Origin: Gammaproteobacteria bacterium
GTDB taxonomy: Bacteria > Pseudomonadota > Gammaproteobacteria > SZUA-229
Direction: 5' to 3'
Length of the DNA stretch: 13,131 nucleotides
NCBI GenBank assembly: GCA_023136715.1
Contig: JAGLQT010000021.1
Location: forward strand, 1 to 13,131
The notes below the pieces were generated by a model. The model was given only the letters and a program-made list of their open reading frames with translations. It did no database searches and was not told the origin of the DNA. Both the position numbers and the translations under genes were made by a program. Of this stretch, positions 1 to 8,333 are shown piece by piece; the stretch's first letter is position 1, and the number at the start of each line of letters is the position of its first letter.

Positions 1-31
1 TGAGCGTAAAGCCCGACTGTTGTTTGATCAT
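1..31 (-). CDS. Type IV (MSHA) pilin, 5' end only
   Basis: Only the first ten codons are inside the window. They read MIKQQSGFTL, a short basic leader ending in Gly followed by Phe-Thr-Leu, the standard type IV prepilin peptidase cleavage signature (cut between Gly7 and Phe8). The ATG is at 29-31. It has a clear ribosome binding site, AGGTG (minus strand, 38-42), six bases upstream. Its place at the end of the msh biogenesis genes corresponds to mshB/mshA in Vibrio and Shewanella, so it is probably the major pilin MshA or the prepilin MshB. Ten residues cannot separate the two. The gene continues off the left edge. Confidence 0.82.
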   Translation of the reverse strand, partial: MIKQQSGFTL

Positions 32-56
32 AATATTCACCTATAAGTTGTTATTG

Positions 57-74
57 CACAGGCCGCAGCCTGTG
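57..74 (-). promoter_or_regulatory. Leader hairpin 2, UNCG tetraloop
   Basis: This is a perfect 7-bp inverted repeat: minus-strand arms CACAGGC and GCCTGTG around the loop TGCG. C(UGCG)G in RNA is a member of the very stable UNCG tetraloop class. It ends 25 nt before the pilin ATG, close to the ribosome binding site. No T-run follows, so it is not an intrinsic terminator. A role in mRNA stability or processing is inference. Confidence 0.6.
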
Positions 75-97
75 TTTATAAATGTATCCTTACTATC

Positions 98-115
98 GTT
101 CCGCCGCAGCGGAAC
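98..115 (-). promoter_or_regulatory. Leader hairpin 1, UNCG tetraloop
   Basis: This is a perfect 7-bp inverted repeat: minus-strand arms GTTCCGC and GCGGAAC around the loop TGCG. It shares the same GC-TGCG-GC cap as the hairpin 23 nt downstream, but the outer stem is different. No T-run follows. It lies in the 130-nt gap between the four-helix membrane protein gene and the pilin gene. Confidence 0.6.
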
Positions 116-161
116 ATCCCGGAATCCGACCCACACTTACCAGTAGAATTTTCCCGCTGAA

Positions 162-782
162 TCAAGTATAGACCAAAAGAAGTAAAATTAATGCGTACAG
201 GCTAAGAAGCACAATAATCATGCCTGTAATACGCGGGTATTTGTAAGCTAGCAGGTTGACCTGATCACGTTCCACCGATAATTTCCGTGATGCTTGTCGC
301 GTGGATATCCAGCGGTTCGCCCAGGCTTCTACCGACTTGATCTGGCTGGGCCGGACAAAGATGACGATCCCGATCAACACTATAAATACGCTGGTGAACA
401 GCATGAAGACCCTGAGCGCGTTAACCAGTATATCCAGAGCTATGGCATAGACAGAGTCCTTCACGTACTCGGCAATCAGGGCCGCATCATACACCAGCGA
501 AAAATAATACAGTATATAGCCTGATATCAAGGTGACGATGGCACCAACGATTCGATGATGCTTGTAGAACAAGGGATCGATGACGTAGGGCACTTCAAGA
601 AATTTTGTCGCATGGCGCATACTGAATTTTGTGCCGGCCTGCTTATTGAATCGAAAAATGATGGCGGGCTTAATGAGCAACAATACGCCAACGACCAGAC
701 TGATAAAAAACAATGTAATGCCGATAATAAAGAAAAAATCCTTCAGTATGGGTATCAAAATATTGTATGCATTTTCGTTCAT
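162..782 (-). CDS. Four-helix membrane protein with internal duplication
   Basis: I do not recognise this 206-residue protein. Four hydrophobic segments are visible at about residues 16-38, 77-98, 118-144 and 184-204. The protein looks like two copies of one unit (about 14-98 and 121-204). Each copy has a helix ending in a basic/Pro motif (IKPAII versus VRPSQI), a polar stretch, a basic segment with (K/R)(H/Y)xRI(V/T)G (KHHRIVG at 74-80, KYPRITG at 181-187), then a second helix. There is no signal peptide, catalytic motif or prepilin signature. The ATG is at 780-782 with only a weak ribosome binding site, 22 nt after the prepilin-like gene, so it is probably translated from the pilus operon mRNA. 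Its placement just before the pilin gene suggests a pilus-related or envelope role, but that is inference from context. Confidence 0.8.
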   Translation of the reverse strand: MNENAYNILIPILKDFFFIIGITLFFISLVVGVLLLIKPAIIFRFNKQAGTKFSMRHATKFLEVPYVIDPLFYKHHRIVGAIVTLISGYILYYFSLVYDAALIAEYVKDSVYAIALDILVNALRVFMLFTSVFIVLIGIVIFVRPSQIKSVEAWANRWISTRQASRKLSVERDQVNLLAYKYPRITGMIIVLLSLYALILLLLVYT

Positions 783-804
783 GTTGTTTCGACCATTATC
801 ATGA

Positions 805-1350
805 CTAACTTCGATTGAGCTTCCAGTGATAGGCGTCCAGGCTTTTCACACTAATTGCCTGCACCCTGCTGCCTTGTCCGCGACTGATTACCTCCTTGTA
901 AATCAGCTCTATTTTCAGTCTTATTCTGGCCGTTCCCGGCAGGCTGGTTTCAAAATAGTTTTTATTTTTCACTTTGTAAACTAAGATATTCTGCGCGGGA
1001 TCGTAGTACCAACTTGCCACAGGATGCTGCTCTGCCTCTGCATCACTTTTTATACCCACATAACTCTGCGGCAGTTCTGATAAATAGCTCAGAGGATTGG
1101 TGTTCTCGAGCGATCTTATCGAATCTAGTCCACGATTAACTACCATTTCTGCTACCTGTAAATTAACCGCACTGTTGAGGGTGCCGATCATGTGTTGCAC
1201 TGAGACCCTTTCTGCATCAATCTGTAGCCGCAATATCCTGTCTATAAAGGTGATAATAAGCACGCCTATCAGCAACACCAGTACCACGATTTCAAACATA
1301 CTAAAACCGTGTTGCTTCGATAAAATGGCAAATGTGCTCTTTCGGGCCAT
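805..1350 (-). CDS. Type IV prepilin-like protein in the mshF/mshB position
   Basis: This 181-residue protein starts with a 15-residue basic leader ending in Gly15, then FSMFE and a run of hydrophobic residues (about 16-36). That matches the prepilin peptidase signature, with the conserved Glu at mature position 5. The rest is a soluble pilin-type domain with Trp/Tyr-rich strands and no obvious Cys pair, so a disulphide-bonded D-region is not seen. It lies directly after mshG, where Vibrio has mshF and then mshB, and it is probably a minor pilin of the MSHA machine. The start is uncertain: ATG at 1348-1350 is used here. A TTG two codons upstream (1354-1356) sits 8 nt after an AGAG motif and is an equal candidate. 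The mshG stop lies 10 nt before the ATG. Confidence 0.78.
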   Translation of the reverse strand: MARKSTFAILSKQHGFSMFEIVVLVLLIGVLIITFIDRILRLQIDAERVSVQHMIGTLNSAVNLQVAEMVVNRGLDSIRSLENTNPLSYLSELPQSYVGIKSDAEAEQHPVASWYYDPAQNILVYKVKNKNYFETSLPGTARIRLKIELIYKEVISRGQGSRVQAISVKSLDAYHWKLNRS

Positions 1351-1360
1351 GGTCAACGGT

Positions 1361-2584
1361 TTATCTCTGGGTAAGCTTGATCATATCCCACATCGGCACG
1401 AATACGCCCATGGCCAGAACCAGAACCATTAAACCCATCACCACTGTCAATATCGGCTCGATGATTTGCGTTATGTTTTTAACATCGGTCGCTACTTCTC
1501 TTTCATAAAATTCTGCCACTTCCTGCATCATTTCATCAAGACGGCCTGTTTCTTCGCCGACTTCCATCATCTGTAGTACCAGCGGAGTGAACAGCTGAGT
1601 ATTTCTCGCCGAACGGGTGACGGTCTCACCCCTCTCGACATCATTACGCATTTTGTTTATTTTCGCTTCCATGTAGTCATTATCGACTGCTTTAGCGGTG
1701 ATGGTTAAGCCCTGCAGTATAGGCACACCCGAAGTGTTCGACATGGCAAAAGCCCGTGAAAAACGCGCCAGGGTTGCGCGCAGCAGGATATCGCCGATGC
1801 GTGGTAGCCGGAGTTTGAAACGATGCCATTTAAACCGGCCTGCCTCTGTTTTAACATAATGACGCAGACCCACAATGGCTGCAATAGTGAGTCCCAGCAG
1901 CAGCCACCAGTAGTCGGCGAAAAAGTCCGACATGGCAATGATAATTCTGGTTTGTATGGGCAGCTCAAGCCTAAACTTATCAAAAGCCTGAGCAAATACC
2001 GGAATGACCTTCGCCATCAGGAAGATAATCGCAGCAACAATCGCCGTCAATACCACTGAGGGATAAAACAGGGCAGATTTAATCTGCTCGAGCGTTACCT
2101 TGTCGGTGTCGAGATACTCATACAATCTGAGAAAGACGCCTTCGAGGTTTCCGGTTTCCTCACCGACACGTATAAGGTTTATGTATAACGGGCTAAAAAT
2201 GCCGGTGTGGTGAGATAAAGCACCTGACACTGTCTGACCAGATTCAAGATCATCAATTATTTGCCGCAGAGTTTGTGCAAATATTTTATTTCTTGTCGAA
2301 TTTGCAATTAACACCAGCCCTTTGATTATAGGCACCCCAGATTTTGCCAGCGCATACATCTGCCGGGTAAACAGAATCAGGTCATCTGCATTTGGCTTAC
2401 CGATGCCAAGTAGTTTTTTCAGTGTTTCAGAAAAATCTTCAGTGATTTTTAGCTCATCAATGGCCACGGGCGTAATGCTGGCGGCCGACAACTGACCCGC
2501 TAGTGCTTCGCTGGAATCAGCCTCTTGCTGACCCTCTACCAGTTCGCCTGCCTGATTACGACCTTTGTATTGAAACACCGCCAT
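1361..2584 (-). CDS. mshG: MSHA pilus inner-membrane platform protein MshG (PilC/GspF family)
   Basis: At 407 residues this has the normal length for the GspF/PilC/MshG family, the polytopic inner-membrane core around which the pilus is assembled and which contacts the assembly ATPase. Two related cytoplasmic T2SF helical domains are visible (about 68-190 and 270-395). Each carries the family motif VGEETG(N/R)L (140-147 and 342-349). Membrane segments are at about 174-196, 225-241 and 375-397. It starts at an ATG 5 nt after the mshE stop, with little recognisable ribosome binding site, which suggests translational coupling to mshE. Nothing is truncated. Confidence 0.93.
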   Translation of the reverse strand: MAVFQYKGRNQAGELVEGQQEADSSEALAGQLSAASITPVAIDELKITEDFSETLKKLLGIGKPNADDLILFTRQMYALAKSGVPIIKGLVLIANSTRNKIFAQTLRQIIDDLESGQTVSGALSHHTGIFSPLYINLIRVGEETGNLEGVFLRLYEYLDTDKVTLEQIKSALFYPSVVLTAIVAAIIFLMAKVIPVFAQAFDKFRLELPIQTRIIIAMSDFFADYWWLLLGLTIAAIVGLRHYVKTEAGRFKWHRFKLRLPRIGDILLRATLARFSRAFAMSNTSGVPILQGLTITAKAVDNDYMEAKINKMRNDVERGETVTRSARNTQLFTPLVLQMMEVGEETGRLDEMMQEVAEFYEREVATDVKNITQIIEPILTVVMGLMVLVLAMGVFVPMWDMIKLTQR

Positions 2585-2589
2585 GAGCT

Positions 2590-4341
2590 TTACAGATCTT
2601 CTATGTTATAGCTATTAGCTATAACCGTATCGCGCTGAAAATATTCACCAGCAAAACGCATGACCTCGCGCAAGCTGGTGATCCCCTCTGCCGCCAGCTC
2701 CATCCCGCTTTGAAGTAAAGGCACATATTTTTCGTTGTTCTGTAATGCTTTGGTGAACGCGTTGATATCACTGTCCCGTAATGCTTCCTGCATGGGCTCG
2801 TCAGGCTCGAACATTTCATAAATACCGATACGCCCGTGATAACCCGTATTGTTGCAACGACTGCAACCAGCACCAATATGAAATTTTGCATTTTCAAATT
2901 GGCCATTGAGTATTGTTTTTAACCAGACTTTTTGCCGACCATCCAGCTCCAGCGGTTGCTTACAGCTATCACAGACACGTCGTACCAGACGCTGTGCTAC
3001 CACCGCACGCAACACAGTTGCGAGCAAATAACCTTCTACACCCATATCCAGCAGGCGCTCTAGTGTATGCATGGCATCGTTGGTATGCAGGGTTGATAAC
3101 ACTAAATGTCCGGTCATAGAGGCGCGTATGCCAATTTCAGCTGTTTCCTGATCGCGCATCTCACCGATCAGAATAATGTCTGGATCCTGGCGCAGTGCGG
3201 CGCGCAAAACCTGTGAAAAACCCAGATCTATTTTGGGATGTATCTGTACCTGATTAATACGTGGCAAACGATACTCAACCGGATCTTCTGCGGTAATTAT
3301 TTTTTTGTCTGCCTGATTAAGTTCACTCAATGCCGCATACAGCGTTGTACTTTTACCGCTTCCGGTGGCACCGGTTACCAGTATTAATCCATGTGGCGAA
3401 TGGATGCATTTTCTGAACGCATTCACCATATTGGATTCCATGCCCAGATGTTCCAGTTCGAGCATGCCACCGGACTGGTCCAGCAAACGCATCACCATCG
3501 ATTCGCCATACTGTACCGGCATAGTGGAAAGTCGCACGTCTATACTACGGTCCTTGACTCGAATATTGAAGCGACCATCCTGAGGTAGTCTTTTTTCAGA
3601 AATATCCAGACCCGACATAATTTTAAGGCGCATGACCAGTGCATTAGCAATGCGTTTATGCTCCATAACCTGTTCGTATAACACCCCGTCAATACGCTGT
3701 CTGATACGTAATACTTTTTCGTCAGGTTCAATATGAATATCGGATGCACCAACCTGTATAGCATCTTCAAACATGGACTGTAACAGCTTGACAACAGGCG
3801 CATCGGTAAGGTCTTCACCTGCCACCATTGTTTCGAGATTGATATCACCCTCAGAAAGCTCTGCACCAAGTTCCTGTGCAAAATTAGTAATTTCATCTGT
3901 ACGCCGATAGACCAGATCAAAAGTTTTAATCAGCTCGGATTGACTAATTATTGCCTGCTTGAATTTATTATTAAGGTGTTTTGCAATCGCATCATATGCA
4001 AAAATATCAGTCGGGTCAGTCATGCCGACAACCAGTTGGTCATTCTCTTTAGATAACACGATGGCGCGATAACGGCGTGCAAGCATTTCCGGTAACTGCC
4101 GCACCAACTGTGGATTAAATTTGAAATGGGCCAGATCAATAAAAGGGATGTCAAGCTGCGAAGAAAGTATATTACGAATATCCTCTTCTTTGATAAATCC
4201 AAGATCAATTAAAGCACGACCCAGTTTCTGGCCTGATTTACGCTGCTCTGCTAGTGCTGCATCCAGTTGCGTCTGAGTGATAGCCCCCTTCTCAATTAGA
4301 AGATCACCAATGCGTATTCGTTTTTGTACGTTCTCAGTCAC
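2590..4341 (-). CDS. mshE: MSHA pilus extension ATPase MshE, c-di-GMP binding
   Basis: This 583-residue secretion ATPase of the PilB/GspE superfamily drives pilus polymerisation at the inner membrane. The N-terminal MshEN domain has two 24-residue motifs, R10-Q33 (RIGDLL...Q) and K39-Q62 (KLGRAL...Q), separated by five residues. This is the arrangement known to bind cyclic di-GMP in Vibrio MshE. The motor domain has Walker A GATGSGKST (324-332), an Asp box TAEDPVE (350-356), a degenerate Walker B DPDIILIGEMRD (386-397) and a His box STLHTND (416-422). A zinc tetracysteine is C457/C460/C493/C496. All key residues appear intact. Translation starts at GTG (4339-4341), 18 nt after the mshN stop, with a weak AGAG ribosome binding site. 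Activity is expected to depend on c-di-GMP. Confidence 0.96.
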   Translation of the reverse strand: MTENVQKRIRIGDLLIEKGAITQTQLDAALAEQRKSGQKLGRALIDLGFIKEEDIRNILSSQLDIPFIDLAHFKFNPQLVRQLPEMLARRYRAIVLSKENDQLVVGMTDPTDIFAYDAIAKHLNNKFKQAIISQSELIKTFDLVYRRTDEITNFAQELGAELSEGDINLETMVAGEDLTDAPVVKLLQSMFEDAIQVGASDIHIEPDEKVLRIRQRIDGVLYEQVMEHKRIANALVMRLKIMSGLDISEKRLPQDGRFNIRVKDRSIDVRLSTMPVQYGESMVMRLLDQSGGMLELEHLGMESNMVNAFRKCIHSPHGLILVTGATGSGKSTTLYAALSELNQADKKIITAEDPVEYRLPRINQVQIHPKIDLGFSQVLRAALRQDPDIILIGEMRDQETAEIGIRASMTGHLVLSTLHTNDAMHTLERLLDMGVEGYLLATVLRAVVAQRLVRRVCDSCKQPLELDGRQKVWLKTILNGQFENAKFHIGAGCSRCNNTGYHGRIGIYEMFEPDEPMQEALRDSDINAFTKALQNNEKYVPLLQSGMELAAEGITSLREVMRFAGEYFQRDTVIANSYNIEDL

Positions 4342-4359
4342 TGATTATTTTCTCTATGC

Positions 4360-5622
4360 TCAGGATGTTGAATCAGCTTTAAGCTGCTTAATAAAATTAA
4401 TTTTTCTCATGGCATATTGTGCAAGCCTACCCGATAGTTGCCCTGTACTAATTGATTGTTGATACGACTGCAATGCTTCACTATATTTTTTCATTTTTTC
4501 AAAAGATATGCCCTGACCCATCCACCAGATACTATTGGATGGTTTAAGCTGTAAAGCCTTAGAATATATAGCCACTGCATTCAGATGATCGTTGTTTTTC
4601 TGGTAAAGCCCTGCCAGATAACCCAGGTCTTCTGGAGTAGTCAATTTAAGACGTTGCTCCATAACAGAAATAGCTTCTATGTATTTGCCATTTTGAACCA
4701 GTGCCTGCAAATAAAGTCGCAATAATTTTTGATCATTTACATGCATCAACAACCCTTGCTCAAGTGTCTCTGATGCCAGATCTGCACGTCCATCTTCAAG
4801 ATAAATAACAGAGAGCAGTCTGTAAGCTTCCCTATTATTCGCGCTGTAGCCCAGGGCTTCCTGTAACAAAGCTTTTGATCTCTGTTTACTGCCTTCTTTA
4901 TATAAAGATCGCGCGGTTGCATAAGCCTGCTGACTTTTTTCCTGATCTGTAGCTACGCGCTGTTTTTTATTAACAACCTGCAGGTCGTCTACATATCGAT
5001 CATTATCAACATCAGTCTTTGCTAACAGCACTTTCTGTTGTTTATGGTTTGTTTGGGGACTTTTTATTGGAGCAGTAACAGTCGTTGTTTCCTGAACATG
5101 TACTTCTATATCCAGATCCTGTACGTCTTTCTTAGGAATAATCATATTCTGAGCACTGTCAACCATTACAGGTGAAGTCAAACTCGGCGACTCAGACGAT
5201 ATTGGCTCAACCTGCTGTGCAGCAACCTCACCAACAATAATTTTGCTCTGCTCTGATACGACCTGAGTAGCAACGATTGCATCTGGCGCAACTTCATTCT
5301 GCGCAACGACAACAGGTTTTGTATGTATTGCTTGTGCTACAGCGTCTGGTTTGTTCGTGTGGGTGATCTGCAACTCAGCATTATCCTTCGCTACAGATAC
5401 CAGCTGATAAGGAGAAAGATAATACACAGTTATAACGATGGCTAAGATTGAAACGACACTAACTAGACTGACCAGGCTTACCAGATAAGGATTACCTTCC
5501 TGACTATCCGCACTGGCAGGATTATTACTCGAACTTAGACCACCGAGAACAGCATCATCAGAACTGGAACATTCCACTCCTCGACGCTCAAGATCTTTCA
5601 GCATGGTATTGATAACACTCAT
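4360..5622 (-). CDS. mshN: MSHA biogenesis protein MshN, TPR protein
   Basis: This is a 420-residue inner-membrane protein. The N-terminus MSVINTMLKDLERRG is typical of MshN and supports the ATG at 5620-5622. That ATG overlaps the mshM stop in an ATGA arrangement. An in-frame GTG five codons upstream (5635-5637) would give 425 residues but lies inside mshM and is less likely. A single membrane segment (about 46-70) is followed by a long low-complexity linker rich in Val, Gln and Thr (about 71-230). A C-terminal array of TPR-type helical repeats (about 232-415) includes the motif AVAIYSKALQLKPSN. The TPR domain is expected to be periplasmic and to act in protein-protein contacts, possibly with the secretin or the MshM ATPase. 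The precise role is not established. Confidence 0.9.
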   Translation of the reverse strand: MSVINTMLKDLERRGVECSSSDDAVLGGLSSSNNPASADSQEGNPYLVSLVSLVSVVSILAIVITVYYLSPYQLVSVAKDNAELQITHTNKPDAVAQAIHTKPVVVAQNEVAPDAIVATQVVSEQSKIIVGEVAAQQVEPISSESPSLTSPVMVDSAQNMIIPKKDVQDLDIEVHVQETTTVTAPIKSPQTNHKQQKVLLAKTDVDNDRYVDDLQVVNKKQRVATDQEKSQQAYATARSLYKEGSKQRSKALLQEALGYSANNREAYRLLSVIYLEDGRADLASETLEQGLLMHVNDQKLLRLYLQALVQNGKYIEAISVMEQRLKLTTPEDLGYLAGLYQKNNDHLNAVAIYSKALQLKPSNSIWWMGQGISFEKMKKYSEALQSYQQSISTGQLSGRLAQYAMRKINFIKQLKADSTS

Positions 5623-6530
5623 TTTATTAAAACCCACAATAGCAGCACAACAACCACCGCTACAAACGTGGCCAGAACAACAGTGAGGATGATCTTATTA
5701 TGATTTTTTTCTTCCTCTATATCATTAATAGCCTGTTTTACATGTTTACTAATAACATTTCTTTGGCCCTGGCCGAAAGCGAGGATAAGTGCTTTATTGC
5801 ATAATGTATTAACGATTCTAGGTACACCGTTACTGCTCTTATGAATTTTATCGATAGCCTTCTTCGAAAACAGATCATCACCACTATACCCGGCAATTTT
5901 GAGTCGGTGATTGATATAACCCGAAAGCCTCTTACGGTCTACTGGCTCGAGTTTGTATGAAAAACTTATTCTTTGTTTTAGCTGTCGATTACAGTTGTTA
6001 TCGAGTCGCTCATCAAGCTCAGGTTGCCCGAACAGAATAATCTGCATCAATTTATTCTTTTCCGTTTCGATATTTGAGAACAGGCGCAGAGCTTCAAGCG
6101 TTTCAACTGGCATAGCCTGAACTTCGTCAAGACAAACTATAACTCTCTTACCTGCATCGTTATACTCCATTAATTTCTTTGTAACATCACTCATCAGTCG
6201 ATAGCTAGTAACGTCGTCCGATGCATTGTCCAAATACTTAACCCCCAGTTCATCGGCCAGCGCCATGCGTAACTGATTAGGTGCTAGAAATGGATTGGGT
6301 ATATAGACCGTTATAGAATTTTCATCTTCCAGACAATTCAACAATTTCCTGCATAGCATGGTTTTGCCTGTACCGACTTCACCGGTTACTTTAACAAAGC
6401 CCTCACCTGAGCGAATCGCCACCAGCAATACATTAAGCGCTTCTTTAAAACTATCACTCTCATAAAAAAAGCTTGTATCGGGTAGCAATGAAAAAGGCAT
6501 TTCGGTCATATTGAAATATTGTAGATACAT
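5619..6530 (-). CDS. mshM: MSHA biogenesis ATPase MshM (ExeA-like AAA)
   Basis: This is a 303-residue AAA ATPase of the ExeA/GspA type. It begins with the family signature MYLQYFNMTEMPFSLLPD. Walker A is GEVGTGKT (50-57) and Walker B is VIVCLDE (130-136). A GQPEL sensor-type motif (169-173) and a C-terminal NGVPRIVN motif (234-241) follow. One membrane helix at the extreme C-terminus (about 279-302) would anchor the ATPase to the inner membrane facing the cytoplasm. Relatives help insert or multimerise the secretin. Here it sits between mshL and mshN, fitting that role. A good ribosome binding site GAGG (minus strand, 6539-6542) lies 8 nt before the ATG. Confidence 0.93.
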   Translation of the reverse strand: MYLQYFNMTEMPFSLLPDTSFFYESDSFKEALNVLLVAIRSGEGFVKVTGEVGTGKTMLCRKLLNCLEDENSITVYIPNPFLAPNQLRMALADELGVKYLDNASDDVTSYRLMSDVTKKLMEYNDAGKRVIVCLDEVQAMPVETLEALRLFSNIETEKNKLMQIILFGQPELDERLDNNCNRQLKQRISFSYKLEPVDRKRLSGYINHRLKIAGYSGDDLFSKKAIDKIHKSSNGVPRIVNTLCNKALILAFGQGQRNVISKHVKQAINDIEEEKNHNKIILTVVLATFVAVVVVLLLWVLIK

Positions 6531-6562
6531 AACACACGCCTCAGCTAATCGTTCCCACCCTG

Positions 6563-8308
6563 TTAATTATTGTACTCATGATATATCTGTTTAACTCTAT
6601 TTGATGAATCATCAATTACTTTCAACCAGCTATCATTGCTATCAATAACTGTTGGTTTCAACAGAATAACCAGTTCACTTTTTACGTTCTGTTCGCTGGT
6701 ATGCTTGAAAAGTTCACCAAGAAACGGTATGGAAGAAAGAACAGGAACTCCTGATTCTTTTTCTACCAGCTTATTAGTCATCAAGCCACCAATCACCACT
6801 ATCTGGCCATTTTTAGCGTTAACAATACTGTCTGATTCTCTTATCTTGCTGAAAGCCAGAGGCAATGCCATGGTCTGATTACCCACAGTTATAGATTTTT
6901 GCTGATCGACAACTTCACTGATAGTTGGATGTATATGTAGAATAATGCTTCCTTCTTTATCAATCTGCGGAGTAACGTCGAGAGATATACCAGAGAAAAA
7001 TGGAGTTAGAGTAACATCTGGCGTTGTTGTTGTTGCCACACCCGATGTTGTGGTGGTTGATACATCAGTAACAAAAAATTCATCCGTGCCAACTTTAATC
7101 ACAGCTTTTTGATTATTAACCGTAGACACTCTTGGACTAGACAATACTTGCATATTGCCCTGTGTTTTCAGAAACTCAAAAAAGGCCGCGAAATTGCCAG
7201 TATTAACCGCCAGTGAGAACATGCCACCGAATGCTGAAACGGCATTGCCAGCCAACTGACTAAAATTAGCCGGATCAAGATTGCCTGTATTGCCAGCAAT
7301 TCCTGAAACACCCTCAGCACTACCTAGTATTGTGCCACCTCCCGTTTGCCCAATTAAGGTATTGCCACTGTCACTTAAGGAGGCCCAGTTAATTCCCTGC
7401 TGATAACCGTCTTTCAATTCAACCTCAATAATTTTTGCTTCGAGGATAACCTGCCTTTGCATAATAATTTCAGCCGCCAGTAAGAACTCCTCAACTTTGC
7501 GCAACTCCGCAGGATAAGCACGGACAATAATCAGGCCTGCCTGTGGACTGATGACGACACTTTTACCATCACCTGAGCCGATCACTGACCCTATTGAGGC
7601 TTTTATTTCTGACCAGAAATCAGCTGTTGATTCTGTATTGATGTTACTTGCAGCAAACACTGACTGACTGGTACTTGAGCTTGAAGAACCAGAATCATTG
7701 CTACTGCTCGAGCTACTTTGCTCTGAAGGCTGACCAGAACTAACTCTGGTTGCCGACTGGCCTGATCTTGTTACATTCAGGTAATTGACTGTATATATCC
7801 TGGACTGAATCTTGTTAGGGTGAACTATAAACCCACTCTTCATTTTCTCGTATTCATAACCGTAAATATTGTAAACCATGTCCATAACTTCAGGTATGGT
7901 CACATCATTCAGGCTCAGTGTTATCTTCCCTTGCACACTAGGATGAACAATCATATTGTACGGTGTATCCTTAACCAGACTTATAAAAAACGATCTTGCA
8001 TTCGCACGGTTAACTGCAAGATCAAAACGAGGCTCTATCTTTTCTATCGAACCAGACGGCAGATTAACAGTCGTCTGGGGTAACAATGCATCAGCCACTT
8101 CTTCAGGCACTTGATCCATCTTTTCCGACTGGTTTTGCATATCAGAGATGTCGAGGGCTTTTTCAATATTATCGAACACCGTCAAACTCGCTTCATCCTT
8201 TTTTCTATCCCTTTCTTCTTTGCCCGCTGGCGCTGATGCGCATGCCGTAAGCAACATCAATACACTAAACAATAAAATGGCAATTCTCTGTTTGGTATGC
8301 ATAATCAT
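6563..8308 (-). CDS. mshL: MSHA pilus secretin MshL (outer-membrane lipoprotein)
   Basis: This 581-residue secretin forms the outer-membrane channel for the pilus. A lipoprotein signal peptide ends in LTAC (C23). An N-terminal secretin/TonB-short domain (about 91-178) is followed by a Ser-rich linker (about 186-216, including a six-serine run), an N1-type periplasmic domain (about 228-285) and the gated beta-barrel (about 286-555). The C-terminal secretin signature VPVLSSIPFLGELF is at 521-534, followed by ELVILLKPTVI. The ATG at 8306-8308 has an AGAAG motif close upstream; a second ATG two codons later (8300-8302) is also possible. The gap from mshK is 25 nt. Thr-rich loops (about 418-429) and a Gly-rich stretch (about 320-345) lie in the barrel. 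Confidence 0.95.
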   Translation of the reverse strand: MIMHTKQRIAILLFSVLMLLTACASAPAGKEERDRKKDEASLTVFDNIEKALDISDMQNQSEKMDQVPEEVADALLPQTTVNLPSGSIEKIEPRFDLAVNRANARSFFISLVKDTPYNMIVHPSVQGKITLSLNDVTIPEVMDMVYNIYGYEYEKMKSGFIVHPNKIQSRIYTVNYLNVTRSGQSATRVSSGQPSEQSSSSSSNDSGSSSSSTSQSVFAASNINTESTADFWSEIKASIGSVIGSGDGKSVVISPQAGLIIVRAYPAELRKVEEFLLAAEIIMQRQVILEAKIIEVELKDGYQQGINWASLSDSGNTLIGQTGGGTILGSAEGVSGIAGNTGNLDPANFSQLAGNAVSAFGGMFSLAVNTGNFAAFFEFLKTQGNMQVLSSPRVSTVNNQKAVIKVGTDEFFVTDVSTTTTSGVATTTTPDVTLTPFFSGISLDVTPQIDKEGSIILHIHPTISEVVDQQKSITVGNQTMALPLAFSKIRESDSIVNAKNGQIVVIGGLMTNKLVEKESGVPVLSSIPFLGELFKHTSEQNVKSELVILLKPTVIDSNDSWLKVIDDSSNRVKQIYHEYNN

Positions 8309-8333
8309 TATTCTTCTGTCATAAAAATTATTA

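Noticed and set aside
45..80. Sigma-54 promoter upstream of the pilin gene
   Set aside because: The GG and GC dinucleotides do not fall at the required -24/-12 spacing in the stretch before the pilin ATG.
57..115. The pilin leader hairpins as an intrinsic terminator of the upstream genes
   Set aside because: Neither stem is followed by a T-run on either strand.
294..524. Plus-strand open frames opposite the msh genes (for example 294-524, 1097-1432, 7820-8083, 10361-10588)
   Set aside because: They lie antisense to well-supported genes, lack ribosome binding sites and have no recognisable domains.
1705..3920. Out-of-frame minus-strand open frames inside mshG and mshE (1705-1995, 2619-2906, 3540-3920)
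   Set aside because: They are shadows of the real genes, with unusual composition and no motifs.
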